DNA from: Deinococcus piscis
Lineage (GTDB): Bacteria; Deinococcota; Deinococci; Deinococcales; Deinococcaceae
Length of the DNA: 64,000 nucleotides
NCBI RefSeq assembly: GCF_014653275.1
Contig: NZ_BNAL01000003.1
Location: 62,001 to 126,000 of the forward strand
Reading direction: 5' to 3'
Positions 57,901 through 64,000 of the stretch are shown here, piece by piece (the first letter of the stretch is position 1; the number at the start of each line of letters is the position of its first letter). The notes under the pieces were generated by a model, which was not told the origin of the DNA, searched no databases, and saw only the letters and a program-made list of their open reading frames with translations. The position numbers were made by a program, and so were the translations under genes.

Positions 57901-58115
57901 CTAAGTCGGCTCCCATCACCTGGGAGCGGCTGCGGCCTTATCTCAGTGTGCTGTCGCCGGAGGAGCGTGCCCTGGTCACGGCCACCCGCGAGGGCGGGCG
58001 CAAGGTCGAAGAGGTGGCCACTGAGCTGGGCCTGGACGTGAAACAGGCCAAGGGCATGAACTTGCAGGCCAGCCGCAAGCTGAACCAGGCGGCCCGCGCT
58101 GACGGCATCGTGTAG
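54975..58115 (+). CDS. topA: DNA topoisomerase I with duplicated C-terminal helix-turn-helix repeat
   Basis: 1046 residues from the ATG at 54975 (GGGGAGA upstream). Toprim domain with VESPAKAKTIAKYLG and ATDDDREGESIAWHL, the catalytic Tyr in GGYITYMRTDSTNLS, then instead of Cys4 zinc fingers four glycine/Tyr repeats of GRYGPYMQRG type (residues about 630-830), a Lys/Ala/Ser-rich linker and two near-identical units of about 60 residues at the end, each with RLVTATREGGRKVEEVA and GMNLQASRKLNQAARA, resembling a sigma region 4-type helix-turn-helix. It relaxes negative supercoils. Confidence 0.95.
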   Translation: MSKTLVIVESPAKAKTIAKYLGKGYAVESSIGHIRDLPRSAADIPEKYKKESWARLGLNVDDDFRPLYVVSPEKRTHVAHLRRLAAQADEIILATDDDREGESIAWHLFEELKPKVPVRRMVFHEITKEAIQKAIGQPRDIDTNLVEAQETRRALDRLYGYEVSPVLWKKVAPKLSAGRVQSVATRMLVERERERMLFVSGTWWDLLVTAEKDGQTFPARLIEVAGERLAVGKDFDAATGKLKKASEVRLLTEAEANVLAAALRGTALTVLSAEEKPFTQRPPAPFITSTLQQEGGRKLGMSATRTMRAAQKLYEGGYITYMRTDSTNLSSEAVGAARKQAAQMYGADYVSPQPRVYAKKSKNAQEAHEAIRPAGSSFRTPESLRGELGGDEWRLYDLVWKRTVASQMADARGLSLRVRLGGQAGRDPVTLAASGRTISFPGFLRAYVEGSDDPAAALGDRETHLPPLREGDRAQAQDVQPEGHQTQPPARFTEASLVQALEAAGIGRPSTYASIIGTIQDRGYAQKKGSALIPSWTAFATSALLEHHFGQLVDYDFTARMEEDLDEIAGGREHRIPYLKRFYLGSGPQEQPGEAPAFGLRPLIETKMGEIDARGIATIDVPRLRGSGIELRVGRYGPYMQRGDTKANLPEDLVPDELTLEKAEELLSLPSGDNELGTDPETGQLVFARAGRYGPYVTLGGEEGKPLKTASLFPSDSLSDMTLERALELLSLPRLVGISEGQEIWAMNGRYGPYLKRGGDSRSLTSHDQLFDVTLAQAEDIFKQPKYGGRGQAAAPLAVFQNEGQPDIQLKKGRFGPYLTDGTRNATLRQGESAETLSAEQALSIMQERGKEPKGKPARGKKAASTGSKASTRKTSTSKARTAKSKAPAKAALAWADLKHHLNVLGDTERRLVTATREGGRKVEEVAAELGLDVKQAKGMNLQASRKLNQAARAAGGGGEAATRPAASGGARKSAAKSAPITWERLRPYLSVLSPEERALVTATREGGRKVEEVATELGLDVKQAKGMNLQASRKLNQAARADGIV
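57709..58106 (+). repeat. Tandem near-identical segments within topA
   Basis: 57709-57842 and 57972-58105 match at nearly every base; the differences are mostly third-position changes, with one Ala/Thr exchange and differing ends. Spacer of about 130 bases (Gly/Ala/Lys-rich). Confidence 0.85.
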
Positions 58116-58119
58116 TCCG

Positions 58120-58746
58120 GTGGCGGCCTCTGAGCGCACGGTGCCGCCCCAGCTGCGGCCCCGGCGCGAACCCAAGCAGGCCCGCAGCCGCCAGATGGTG
58201 GCCCGCATTCTGGCGGCTGCGGCTGAGGAGTTTGCCGCCGTGGGCACCGAGCAGGCCACCACCAACCGCATCGCGGCGCGGGCGGGCGTGTCGCCGGGGT
58301 CGCTGTATCAGTTTTTCCCTGGCAAGGCGGCGCTGCTGGCCGCACTGCAACTGGAGTGGACCGAGCGGCTGCGTGTGGAGCTGGGCGCGGCGCTGCGGGA
58401 GGTGCAGGCCGCCAGTGCCGGTGAGATGGTGGACGCCGTGCTGGACACCCATGCCCGGCTCAATGCCGAGCCGCCTGGCCTGCTGGCCGTGCTGGTGTTC
58501 AGCCGCTCACGGGTGCCAGGGTCGCTGGACCTGCGCCGCTCTACCGCGCAGCAGCTAGAAGAGCTCTTGGCGCTCCGCGCTCCCTCCCTCTCGGCAGAGC
58601 GCCGTTACGCCGCCGTAAACGTCATCATTCACCTGGCCAACGGGCTGTATTTCCTGCGCAACACCTCCGGTGCGGCGGACCCGGTGGTGCGCGGCGAGGT
58701 GCGGGCAGCGCTGGTGGCCTACTTGGAAAGCCTGCTGGAACACTGA
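58120..58746 (+). CDS. TetR-family regulator
   Basis: 208 residues from a GTG 4 bases after the topA stop codon. N-terminal helix-turn-helix: ARSRQMVARILAAAAEEFAAVG, TNRIAARAGVSPGSLYQFFP (residues about 48-67). The ligand domain is of the C-terminal TetR_C type. It lies just ahead of the SDR-ACAD-kinase operon on the same strand and probably represses it through sites around 58802-58850. Co-transcription with topA may supply a basal level. Confidence 0.88.
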   Translation: MAASERTVPPQLRPRREPKQARSRQMVARILAAAAEEFAAVGTEQATTNRIAARAGVSPGSLYQFFPGKAALLAALQLEWTERLRVELGAALREVQAASAGEMVDAVLDTHARLNAEPPGLLAVLVFSRSRVPGSLDLRRSTAQQLEELLALRAPSLSAERRYAAVNVIIHLANGLYFLRNTSGAADPVVRGEVRAALVAYLESLLEH

Positions 58747-58801
58747 AGATTTGCGAGTGCTGCACCGGCATTTGCCCCCACTCAGCGCGCCAAAATGCGA
58801 G

Positions 58802-58831
58802 TTGAGAAACGCGAGTCCAGCCACGCATAAT
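58802..58831 (+). promoter_or_regulatory. Promoter of the SDR-ACAD-kinase operon
   Basis: TTGAGA (58802-58807), 18 bases, CATAAT (58826-58831). The leader of about 55 bases contains an ATAGG-N10-CCTAT inverted repeat (58830-58849) that could be a TetR operator at the transcript start, and ends in GGGAGGA before the ATG at 58894. Confidence 0.6.
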
Positions 58832-58893
58832 AGGCTTCTACCCACCTATAGACGCTGTTTTGCGCTCCCTGACCGGGGGCGGGAGGACGATAT

Positions 58894-59667
58894 ATGGAAC
58901 TTCAGGAGCATCCCCTCTTTGGACTCCGGGGCCAGGTGGCCCTGATTACTGGTGGCGGCAGCGGCCTGGGCCTGCAAATGGCCGAGGCCCTCACCGAGAT
59001 GGGCGCCAGCGTGGTGCTGTGTGCCCGCAAATTGGAGCGCTGCGAGGCCGCCGCTGCCGCGCTGCGTGAACGCGGCGCACAGGCGATAGCCGTGGCCTGC
59101 AACGTGACCGACCCTGCAAGTGTGCAGGCCGCCGTGCAGGCCGCCATAGACGAATTTGGGCGGCTGGACATTCTGGTCAACAATGCTGGCACCACCTGGG
59201 CGGCCCCCACCGAGGACATGACGCTAGAGCAGTGGAACAAGGTGATGGATACCAACCTGACCGGTGTGTTTTTGTGTTCGCAGGCGGCGGGCCGGGTCAT
59301 GCTGGCCCAGGGCAGCGGCTCGATCATCAACATTGCCTCGGTGGCGGGGATGCGCGGCACGCCCAGCCACTTTCCAGTGATCGGGTACAGCGCCAGCAAG
59401 GGCGGCGTCATCACCTTTACCCGTGACCTGGCCTGGAAGTGGGGTCCCCGGGGCATCCGCGTGAATGCCATCGCGCCAGGCTGGTTTCCCAGTGACATGT
59501 CGCGGGTCTTGCTGGAGCGCTACGAGAAAGAATTCCTGGCGGCCATTCCGCTGGGCCGCTTCGGCGGCGAACAGGACCTCAAGGGCGCGGCCATTTTCCT
59601 GGCGTCGCGGGCGTCGGCGTACATGACCGGGCAGGTGCTGGTGGTGGACGGCGGGCAGACCGCGTGA
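58894..59667 (+). CDS. Short-chain dehydrogenase/reductase
   Basis: 257 residues. Cofactor motif [15 protein letters not shown] (TGxxxGxG), NNAG at about 89-92, catalytic Ser in NIASVAGM and YSASK (Tyr/Lys) near 168-172. The Arg in CARKLERC after strand beta-2 suggests NADP. It resembles the gluconate-5-dehydrogenase group in sequence, but its neighbours point to an acyl-CoA substrate. It overlaps the acyl-CoA dehydrogenase gene by 4 bases. Confidence 0.9.
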   Translation: MELQEHPLFGLRGQVALITGGGSGLGLQMAEALTEMGASVVLCARKLERCEAAAAALRERGAQAIAVACNVTDPASVQAAVQAAIDEFGRLDILVNNAGTTWAAPTEDMTLEQWNKVMDTNLTGVFLCSQAAGRVMLAQGSGSIINIASVAGMRGTPSHFPVIGYSASKGGVITFTRDLAWKWGPRGIRVNAIAPGWFPSDMSRVLLERYEKEFLAAIPLGRFGGEQDLKGAAIFLASRASAYMTGQVLVVDGGQTA

Positions 59668-60956
59668 CGGCCGCGCCACACCCCGTACCGGGCGCGGCGG
59701 CGCTGGCCGCTTTCGGCGTCTCGGAACGGGCGCTGGAGCTGCTGGGCCGCCTGACCCGCTTCATGGCCGAGCACATCTACCCCAACGAAGCGGCGTTCCT
59801 GGCCGAAGTCGAGACGGGGGACCGCTGGGCGCACCTCCACTTGCTGGAAGACCTCAAGCTGCGTGCGCAGGCTGAGGGCCTGTGGAACCTGTTCCTGCCG
59901 CCTGCCAGCGATCCGGAAGGCCGCTTTGGCGCGGGACTGTCTAACCTGGACTACGCCCCACTGGCCGAGCAGATGGGCCGGGTCTGGTGGGCCCCGGAGG
60001 TGTTCAACTGCTCGGCGCCCGACACCGGCAATATGGAAGTGCTGGCCCGCTACGGCAGCCCCGAGCAGCAGGAGCGCTGGCTGGAGCCGCTGCTGCGGGG
60101 CGAGATTCGCTCCGGTTTTTGCATGACCGAGCCGGACGTGGCGAGCAGTGACGCCACCAACATCCAGGCCAGCATTCGGCGCGACGGGGACAGCTACGTG
60201 GTGAGTGGCCGCAAGTGGTGGACCAGCGGCGCGGGCGACCCCCGCTGCCAGGTGGCGATTTTTATGGGTCAGACCGACCCCGCCGCCGAGCGCTGGCGGC
60301 AGCAGAGCATGATTCTGGTGCCGCTGGACGCGCCAGGCGTGACCCGCGAGCGCATGCTGAGCGTGTTCGGCTACGACGACGCCCCGCACGGGCACGCCGA
60401 GCTCAGCTTTCAGGAGGTGCGCGTGCCCGCCAGCCACCTGATTCTGGGCGAGGGCCGAGGTTTTGAAATCGCGCAGGGACGGCTGGGGCCGGGACGCATT
60501 CATCACTGTATGCGCCTGATTGGTCAGGCCGAGCGTGCCCTGGAGCTGATGGTGGCCCGCGCCGCTGCCCGCACCGCTTTTGGCAAGCCGCTGGCCGCGC
60601 ACCAGCACACCCGTGAGCTGATTGCTGGGAGCCGCATGGAGATTGACCAGGCCCGGCTGCTGACCTTGCAGGCCGCCCAGATGATGGACACGGTGGGCAA
60701 CAAGGCGGCGCGCAGCGAGATTGCCGCCATCAAGGTGGTCGCTCCCAATATGGCCCTGCGGGTGATTGACCGGGCCATTCAGGTGTATGGAGGCGCGGGA
60801 GTCTCGCAGGACACCCCGCTGGCGCAAATGTACGCGCACGCCCGCACCCTGCGCCTGGCCGACGGCCCCGACATCGTACACACCGAAACGGTTGCCAAGG
60901 CCGAGCTGGCCCGCCAGGGCATCGACCTGCGGGCGGCCCGTGGGGGAGAAGCGTGA
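59664..60956 (+). CDS. Acyl-CoA dehydrogenase family protein, ACAD10/11-like
   Basis: 430 residues from a GTG that overlaps the SDR stop. FAD and substrate contacts: [51 protein letters not shown]. The length and the WWTSGAGD segment fit the group that includes human ACAD10/11 and bacterial LvaC, which act on phosphorylated 4-hydroxyacyl-CoAs rather than simply desaturating. The kinase gene overlapping its end by 4 bases supports this. Confidence 0.88.
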   Translation: MTAAPHPVPGAAALAAFGVSERALELLGRLTRFMAEHIYPNEAAFLAEVETGDRWAHLHLLEDLKLRAQAEGLWNLFLPPASDPEGRFGAGLSNLDYAPLAEQMGRVWWAPEVFNCSAPDTGNMEVLARYGSPEQQERWLEPLLRGEIRSGFCMTEPDVASSDATNIQASIRRDGDSYVVSGRKWWTSGAGDPRCQVAIFMGQTDPAAERWRQQSMILVPLDAPGVTRERMLSVFGYDDAPHGHAELSFQEVRVPASHLILGEGRGFEIAQGRLGPGRIHHCMRLIGQAERALELMVARAAARTAFGKPLAAHQHTRELIAGSRMEIDQARLLTLQAAQMMDTVGNKAARSEIAAIKVVAPNMALRVIDRAIQVYGGAGVSQDTPLAQMYAHARTLRLADGPDIVHTETVAKAELARQGIDLRAARGGEA

Positions 60957-62020
60957 GCGGGGCAGGGCGGCCCCAGGCCGAGACCGTCCCCGTGCGCCCC
61001 GGCGAGGAGCTGCCGCTGGAGCGCTTGCGGGAGCTGCTGGGCGACTTGCCTGGGGACTGGACTGCACTGGAAGCTCGGCAGTTTCCGGGAGGATATTCCA
61101 ACCTCACCTATCTGCTGCGGGCGGGCGAGCAGGCTTACGTGCTGCGCCGCGCCCCACGCGGCCAGGTGGCCCCCGGTGCCCACGACATGGCCCGCGAATA
61201 CCGCCTGCTGAAGCGGGTGGCCCCGGTGCTGCCCGCTGCGCCACGCCCGCTGCGGCTGATAGAAGACTCCCAGGTGCTGGGCGCGCCCTTTTATGTGATG
61301 GAGCGCCGGGAAGGGATGGTGATGCGCTCGGCCCTACCGCCTGAATACGCGGACCTGCCGGACGCTCCCGCACGGATGACTGGGGCGCTGGTAGATACCC
61401 TGGTCCGCTTGCAGGCGGTGGACCTGGCGGCGGCGGGCTTGAGCGACTTGGGCCAGCCTGAAGGCTTTAATCGCCGTCAGATCGAGGGCTGGGCGGGTCG
61501 CTGGCGGCGGGCCCGCGAAGCGCTGCCCCCCGGAGCCCTGGCCCCTGCCGGGGAGCTGGGCGACGAACGCCTGATGGCCTGGCTGCTGGAGCACCAGCCA
61601 GCCGAGTCGGCGCACACGCTGGTCCACAACGACTTCAAGCTGGACAATCTGATGCTGCACCCGCACGACCCAGGCCGGGTCACGGCGCTGCTGGACTGGG
61701 AAATGACCACCCTGGGCGACCCGCTGGCCGACCTGGGGTTGCTGCTCACCTACTGGACCCTGCCCGGCGCTCAGGCCGAGCAGCCTGGCTTTCCGGACCG
61801 GGACGAATTGGTGGGCCTATATGCCCAGCGCAGCGGGCGCGACGTGAGCGGGCTGCTGTGGTATGAGCTCCTCGGCGACTTCAAGCTGGCCGTGATTGCC
61901 CTGCAAATTTTTGTGCGCTATCAGCGAGGGCAGACCCGTGACCCCCGCTTCGCTGCCCTGGGCGAGCAGGCATCGTTCCTGATTCGCCGGGCGCTGGCCC
62001 GCACTCACCCGCTGGCGTAG
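60953..62020 (+). CDS. APH-family kinase, ACAD10/11- or LvaA-like
   Basis: 355 residues, GTG start. Choline/aminoglycoside phosphotransferase fold: [13 protein letters not shown] (P-loop-like), [10 protein letters not shown] with the ATP lysine/arginine, the catalytic loop [17 protein letters not shown] (H-N-D-x-K-x-D-N) and the metal-binding [15 protein letters not shown]. In ACAD10/11 and LvaA such a kinase phosphorylates the 4-hydroxyl of 4-hydroxyacyl-CoA. Aminoglycoside resistance is unlikely in this context. Confidence 0.88.
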   Translation: MSGAGRPQAETVPVRPGEELPLERLRELLGDLPGDWTALEARQFPGGYSNLTYLLRAGEQAYVLRRAPRGQVAPGAHDMAREYRLLKRVAPVLPAAPRPLRLIEDSQVLGAPFYVMERREGMVMRSALPPEYADLPDAPARMTGALVDTLVRLQAVDLAAAGLSDLGQPEGFNRRQIEGWAGRWRRAREALPPGALAPAGELGDERLMAWLLEHQPAESAHTLVHNDFKLDNLMLHPHDPGRVTALLDWEMTTLGDPLADLGLLLTYWTLPGAQAEQPGFPDRDELVGLYAQRSGRDVSGLLWYELLGDFKLAVIALQIFVRYQRGQTRDPRFAALGEQASFLIRRALARTHPLA

Positions 62021-62034
62021 CACTGCCCGGCCAT

Positions 62035-62370
62035 ATGGTGCCAGGGGATATGGTGAGGGAGATGGACCCCGCTCCCCTGCATCTGCCCCGCCTCGCCGCT
62101 GCCACGCCAGACACCTGGGTCACGCTGCCCGCTGGGGGGCTGCCATTTGTGCAGAGGGCGCTGCACCTGACCCGCCGCTTGCCAGCGCAGACTGCGCACC
62201 CGGCGGGCGAGTGGTTGCTGTGCCTAACCGGTGACGTGGTGGTGGACTTGCCGGCAGGGCAGTGGGCGCGGCTGCGGGCCGGCGAAACCCTGCATTTGCC
62301 TCCGGCGGTGACTTGGCAGGCCCTACCCGCACAGGCAGAAGCGGTGCTCCTGCGCACCACCCCGGCCTGA
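62035..62370 (+). CDS. Small cupin-domain protein
   Basis: 111 residues from the ATG at 62035, or 106 from ATG 62050. A single cupin barrel: HPAGEWLLCLTGDVVVDLPAGQ and AGETLHLPPAVTWQALP. Only one His of the usual metal-binding set (first motif) is clear, so it may be a binding rather than a catalytic cupin. 14 bases after the kinase, hence the probable last gene of the operon. Confidence 0.75.
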   Translation: MVPGDMVREMDPAPLHLPRLAAATPDTWVTLPAGGLPFVQRALHLTRRLPAQTAHPAGEWLLCLTGDVVVDLPAGQWARLRAGETLHLPPAVTWQALPAQAEAVLLRTTPA

Positions 62371-62462
62371 GCGGGCTTCTGCATCCTTTAACCAACCTGA
62401 AGGCATCCCGCGATGGCTGCATATGCCACAGAATTGTCAGGTCTGCGCCCGGATAATGCCGC

Positions 62463-62573
62463 ATGACTCTGATCCTGCTGTCCGTGACTGCCGTTCTCGC
62501 TGCTGTGGCCGTGCAGCAGGTCGCCCGCCCAGCTTCCCGACCTGTCCCGGTGCGAGTGCGTTCCCGCCGCTGA
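62463..62573 (+). CDS. 36-residue membrane peptide
   Basis: ATG at 62463. One hydrophobic helix (residues 2-17) and a basic, Pro/Arg-rich tail (12 residues with six Arg). GATAAT lies 5 bases upstream. A clear intrinsic terminator follows 24 bases after the stop, so this is a complete small transcription unit. Function unknown. Confidence 0.5.
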   Translation: MTLILLSVTAVLAAVAVQQVARPASRPVPVRVRSRR

Positions 62574-62596
62574 AGCCGCGCTTCCCAGTCTTTTGG

Positions 62597-62616
62597 CCGC
62601 CTACGGGCGGTTTTTT
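62597..62616 (+). terminator. Intrinsic terminator of the 36-residue peptide unit
   Basis: CCGCC-TACG-GGCGG followed by six T. Confidence 0.88.
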
Positions 62617-62671
62617 GGTGACGTGTGGTGGAGCGCTGCCCTGCGGCCCTTTTGTCCGCTGGCGGCGGTGC

Positions 62672-62677
62672 TACAGT
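62672..62677 (+). promoter_or_regulatory. -10 box of a leaderless promoter (mqnC)
   Basis: TACAGT, 7 bases before the ATG at 62685. Confidence 0.5.
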
Positions 62678-62684
62678 GGCCCAC

Positions 62685-63863
62685 ATGACGGCTGAGGTCC
62701 TGCAAAAAGCCGCTATGGGCGAACGCCTGAGCGCGGAAGAAATCGAGTCGCTGTATCACTTGCCGGTGCCGCAGGTGGCGGCGGTGGCGCACGGCCTGCG
62801 AATGAAGCGCTGCGACCCTCAGGTGGTCAGCTTCCTGATTGACCGCAACATCAACTACACCAATATCTGCCGGGTGGGCTGCAACTTCTGCGCCTTTTAC
62901 CGCACCCGCCGCCAGAGCGACGCCTACACACTGGACTACGAAGACATCAGCGCCAAAATCCGCGAGCTGGAAGCCGTAGGCGGCACCCGCATCCTGATGC
63001 AGGGCGGCGTGAATCCGGAGCTGCCGCTGGAGTATTACACCGGGCTGCTGCGGCACATCAAAGCGCACCACCCTACCATCCGCATTGACGCGTTCAGCCC
63101 CGAAGAGGTGCTGTTTTTCGAGCAGACCTTCGGCCTGACGCTGGATGAGCTGCTTGACACCCTGATTGATGCGGGTCTGGACGGTCTGCCCGGCGCGGGC
63201 GGCGAGATTCTGGTTGATGAAGTGCGTGCGAAAGCGGCCCCGGCCCGCATCAAGTCGCACGACTGGTTCCGCATTCTGGACGCGGCGCAGCGCAAGGGAC
63301 TCTATACCATCAGCACCATGGTGTTCGGCTTTGGGGAAACCTACCGCCAGCGGGCCGACCACCTGGTGGCGATTCGTGACCAGCAGGACCGGGCGCTGCG
63401 TGAGCACGGCAACGGCTTTTCGGGCTTTGCGATGTGGTCGCTGCAAACCGAGAATACCCGCCTGCACGGCAAGGCCCCCGGAGCCACCGCGCACGAATAC
63501 CTGCAAAATCTTGCCATTTCGCGCCTGGCGCTGGACAACCAGCCCAACATTCAGGCGTCATGGCCGGCACAGGGGTTCAAGGTGGCGCAGGCCGCGCTCT
63601 ACTACGGAGCCAACGACATGGGCAGCACCATGCTCGAAGAGAACGTGGTGAGCGCCGCTGGCGGTCATGACCGGCACTCGGCCACCGTGCGCGAACTGAT
63701 CCGCATCATTGACGACGCGGGCTTTACGCCGGCCATCCGCAACAGCCGCTTCCAGATTATTGAGTATCCGGATGTGGCGACTTTTCTGGGCCGCAGCGCC
63801 GAAAATATCGAAGGCGAGCGTGCTGTAGGAGCCGGAGCCTCGCCTGCTTCTGCTCCAGCCTGA
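62685..63863 (+). CDS. mqnC: Cyclic dehypoxanthinyl futalosine synthase
   Basis: 392 residues from the ATG at 62685. Radical SAM motif CRVGCNFCAF (CxxxCxxC) at residues about 62-71, followed by the MqnC-type TRILMQGGVNPELPLEYY and LDGLPGAGGEILVDEVR. It cyclises dehypoxanthine futalosine, the fourth step of the futalosine pathway. It follows the small-peptide terminator, so it is expressed alone. An Ala/Gly-rich end (about 20 residues) is non-conserved in appearance. Confidence 0.95.
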   Translation: MTAEVLQKAAMGERLSAEEIESLYHLPVPQVAAVAHGLRMKRCDPQVVSFLIDRNINYTNICRVGCNFCAFYRTRRQSDAYTLDYEDISAKIRELEAVGGTRILMQGGVNPELPLEYYTGLLRHIKAHHPTIRIDAFSPEEVLFFEQTFGLTLDELLDTLIDAGLDGLPGAGGEILVDEVRAKAAPARIKSHDWFRILDAAQRKGLYTISTMVFGFGETYRQRADHLVAIRDQQDRALREHGNGFSGFAMWSLQTENTRLHGKAPGATAHEYLQNLAISRLALDNQPNIQASWPAQGFKVAQAALYYGANDMGSTMLEENVVSAAGGHDRHSATVRELIRIIDDAGFTPAIRNSRFQIIEYPDVATFLGRSAENIEGERAVGAGASPASAPA

Positions 63864-64000
63864 GCCGGACCCTGGCCCGGTTGCCGTGGCAGCGCCCGCA
63901 GAGAAGCGCTAGGGCCAAGCTGGTGAAGTTGCCCGTCAGAGCCTGACAGCGGTGCTTTGCGGGCAACTTCATCTGGTGATGGCACGCCGGATATTGCCGC
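63757..64000 (-). CDS. Possible HNH endonuclease fragment running out of the window
   Basis: The frame is open at the window edge. It reads ..YPACHHQMKL, then GNFTSLALALLCGRCHGNRA, which resembles the end of an HNH nuclease (GN.xxL..LALLCxxCH). The last 107 bases overlap the 3' end of mqnC in antisense, which weakens the call. The first Cys/His pair needed for the zinc site may lie outside the window. Confidence 0.3.
   Translation of the reverse strand, partial: RQYPACHHQMKLPAKHRCQALTGNFTSLALALLCGRCHGNRARVRLRLEQKQARLRLLQHARLRYFRRCGPEKSPHPDTQ
63924..63971. repeat. 12-bp inverted repeat with inner hairpin at the right edge
   Basis: TGAAGTTGCCCG and CGGGCAACTTCA are perfect inverted copies 24 bases apart; inside lies GTCAG-AGC-CTGAC. 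No T tract, so not a standard terminator. It falls inside the putative HNH frame. Confidence 0.6.

Noticed and set aside
54978..58271. Two long minus-strand frames opposite topA (572 and 446 residues)
   Set aside because: topA is unambiguous; the antisense frames are a composition effect and mirror the duplicated C-terminal units.

Overview
The window is GC-rich chromosomal DNA that most likely comes from a Deinococcus. The support is indirect but consistent: a futalosine-type menaquinone route (mqnA, mqnC, mqnE), a short MnmG-related protein of the type known from Thermus, LPS-transport-like OstA proteins, branched-chain dehydrogenase genes, and more than twenty genes whose start codon lies only 5-8 bases after a TAnnnT -10 box, the leaderless layout described for Deinococcus. 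No rRNA, tRNA, CRISPR array, prophage or insertion sequence was recognised.

Layout. 1-8 kb: 3' end of a serine-hydrolase-like gene, an ArsR regulator, rpmF, yidC, a CorA transporter and agmatine deiminase (with two copies of a promoter-terminator element around them), a secreted protein and an excisionase-type regulator. 7-11.5 kb: an osmoprotectant ABC importer. 12-15 kb: three LptC/OstA-like envelope genes. 15-21 kb: ldh-usp, then parB, parA, rsmG and mnmG on the minus strand, with two inverted parS sites between rsmG and mnmG; this is the typical neighbourhood of a bacterial replication origin. 21-25 kb: the three catalytic genes of a branched-chain 2-oxoacid dehydrogenase, with a possible attenuator in the leader. 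25-29.6 kb: secreted protein plus two-component system, dprA, two membrane proteins. 29.7-36 kb: short GidA-like protein, trmB, an orphan PIN protein, a methyltransferase, murI (fused in frame to a 60-residue acidic tail) and dnaG. 36-41.4 kb: a PfpI protein and the glycine cleavage genes gcvT, gcvH, gcvP. 41.4-42.3 kb: one strikingly AT-rich gene for a DUF2726-type nuclease, the clearest recent acquisition. 42.5-54 kb: cytochrome P450, lipoprotein, HxlR/nitroreductase pair, MFS exporter, mqnE, three tiny membrane proteins, mqnA, nupC, murJ. 54-58 kb: a DUF218 protein whose 3' end lies in a 15-bp minisatellite, then topA with a duplicated C-terminal helix-turn-helix repeat. 58-62.4 kb: TetR regulator and an SDR / acyl-CoA dehydrogenase / APH-type kinase / cupin operon that resembles 4-hydroxyacyl-CoA catabolism. 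62.4-64 kb: a 36-residue membrane peptide, mqnC, and a possible HNH nuclease fragment running out of the window.

How genes work together. mqnA, mqnE and mqnC supply three steps of one menaquinone pathway from three separate loci. gcvT-gcvH-gcvP and the bkd genes are both lipoyl-dependent complexes lacking their own E3/L-protein here. parA, parB and the parS pair form a complete segregation module. The most interesting unexplained signals are the duplicated ~78-bp promoter-terminator element around corA, the AT-rich DUF2726 island, the SDR-ACAD-kinase operon, and the leader structures of yidC and the bkd operon.
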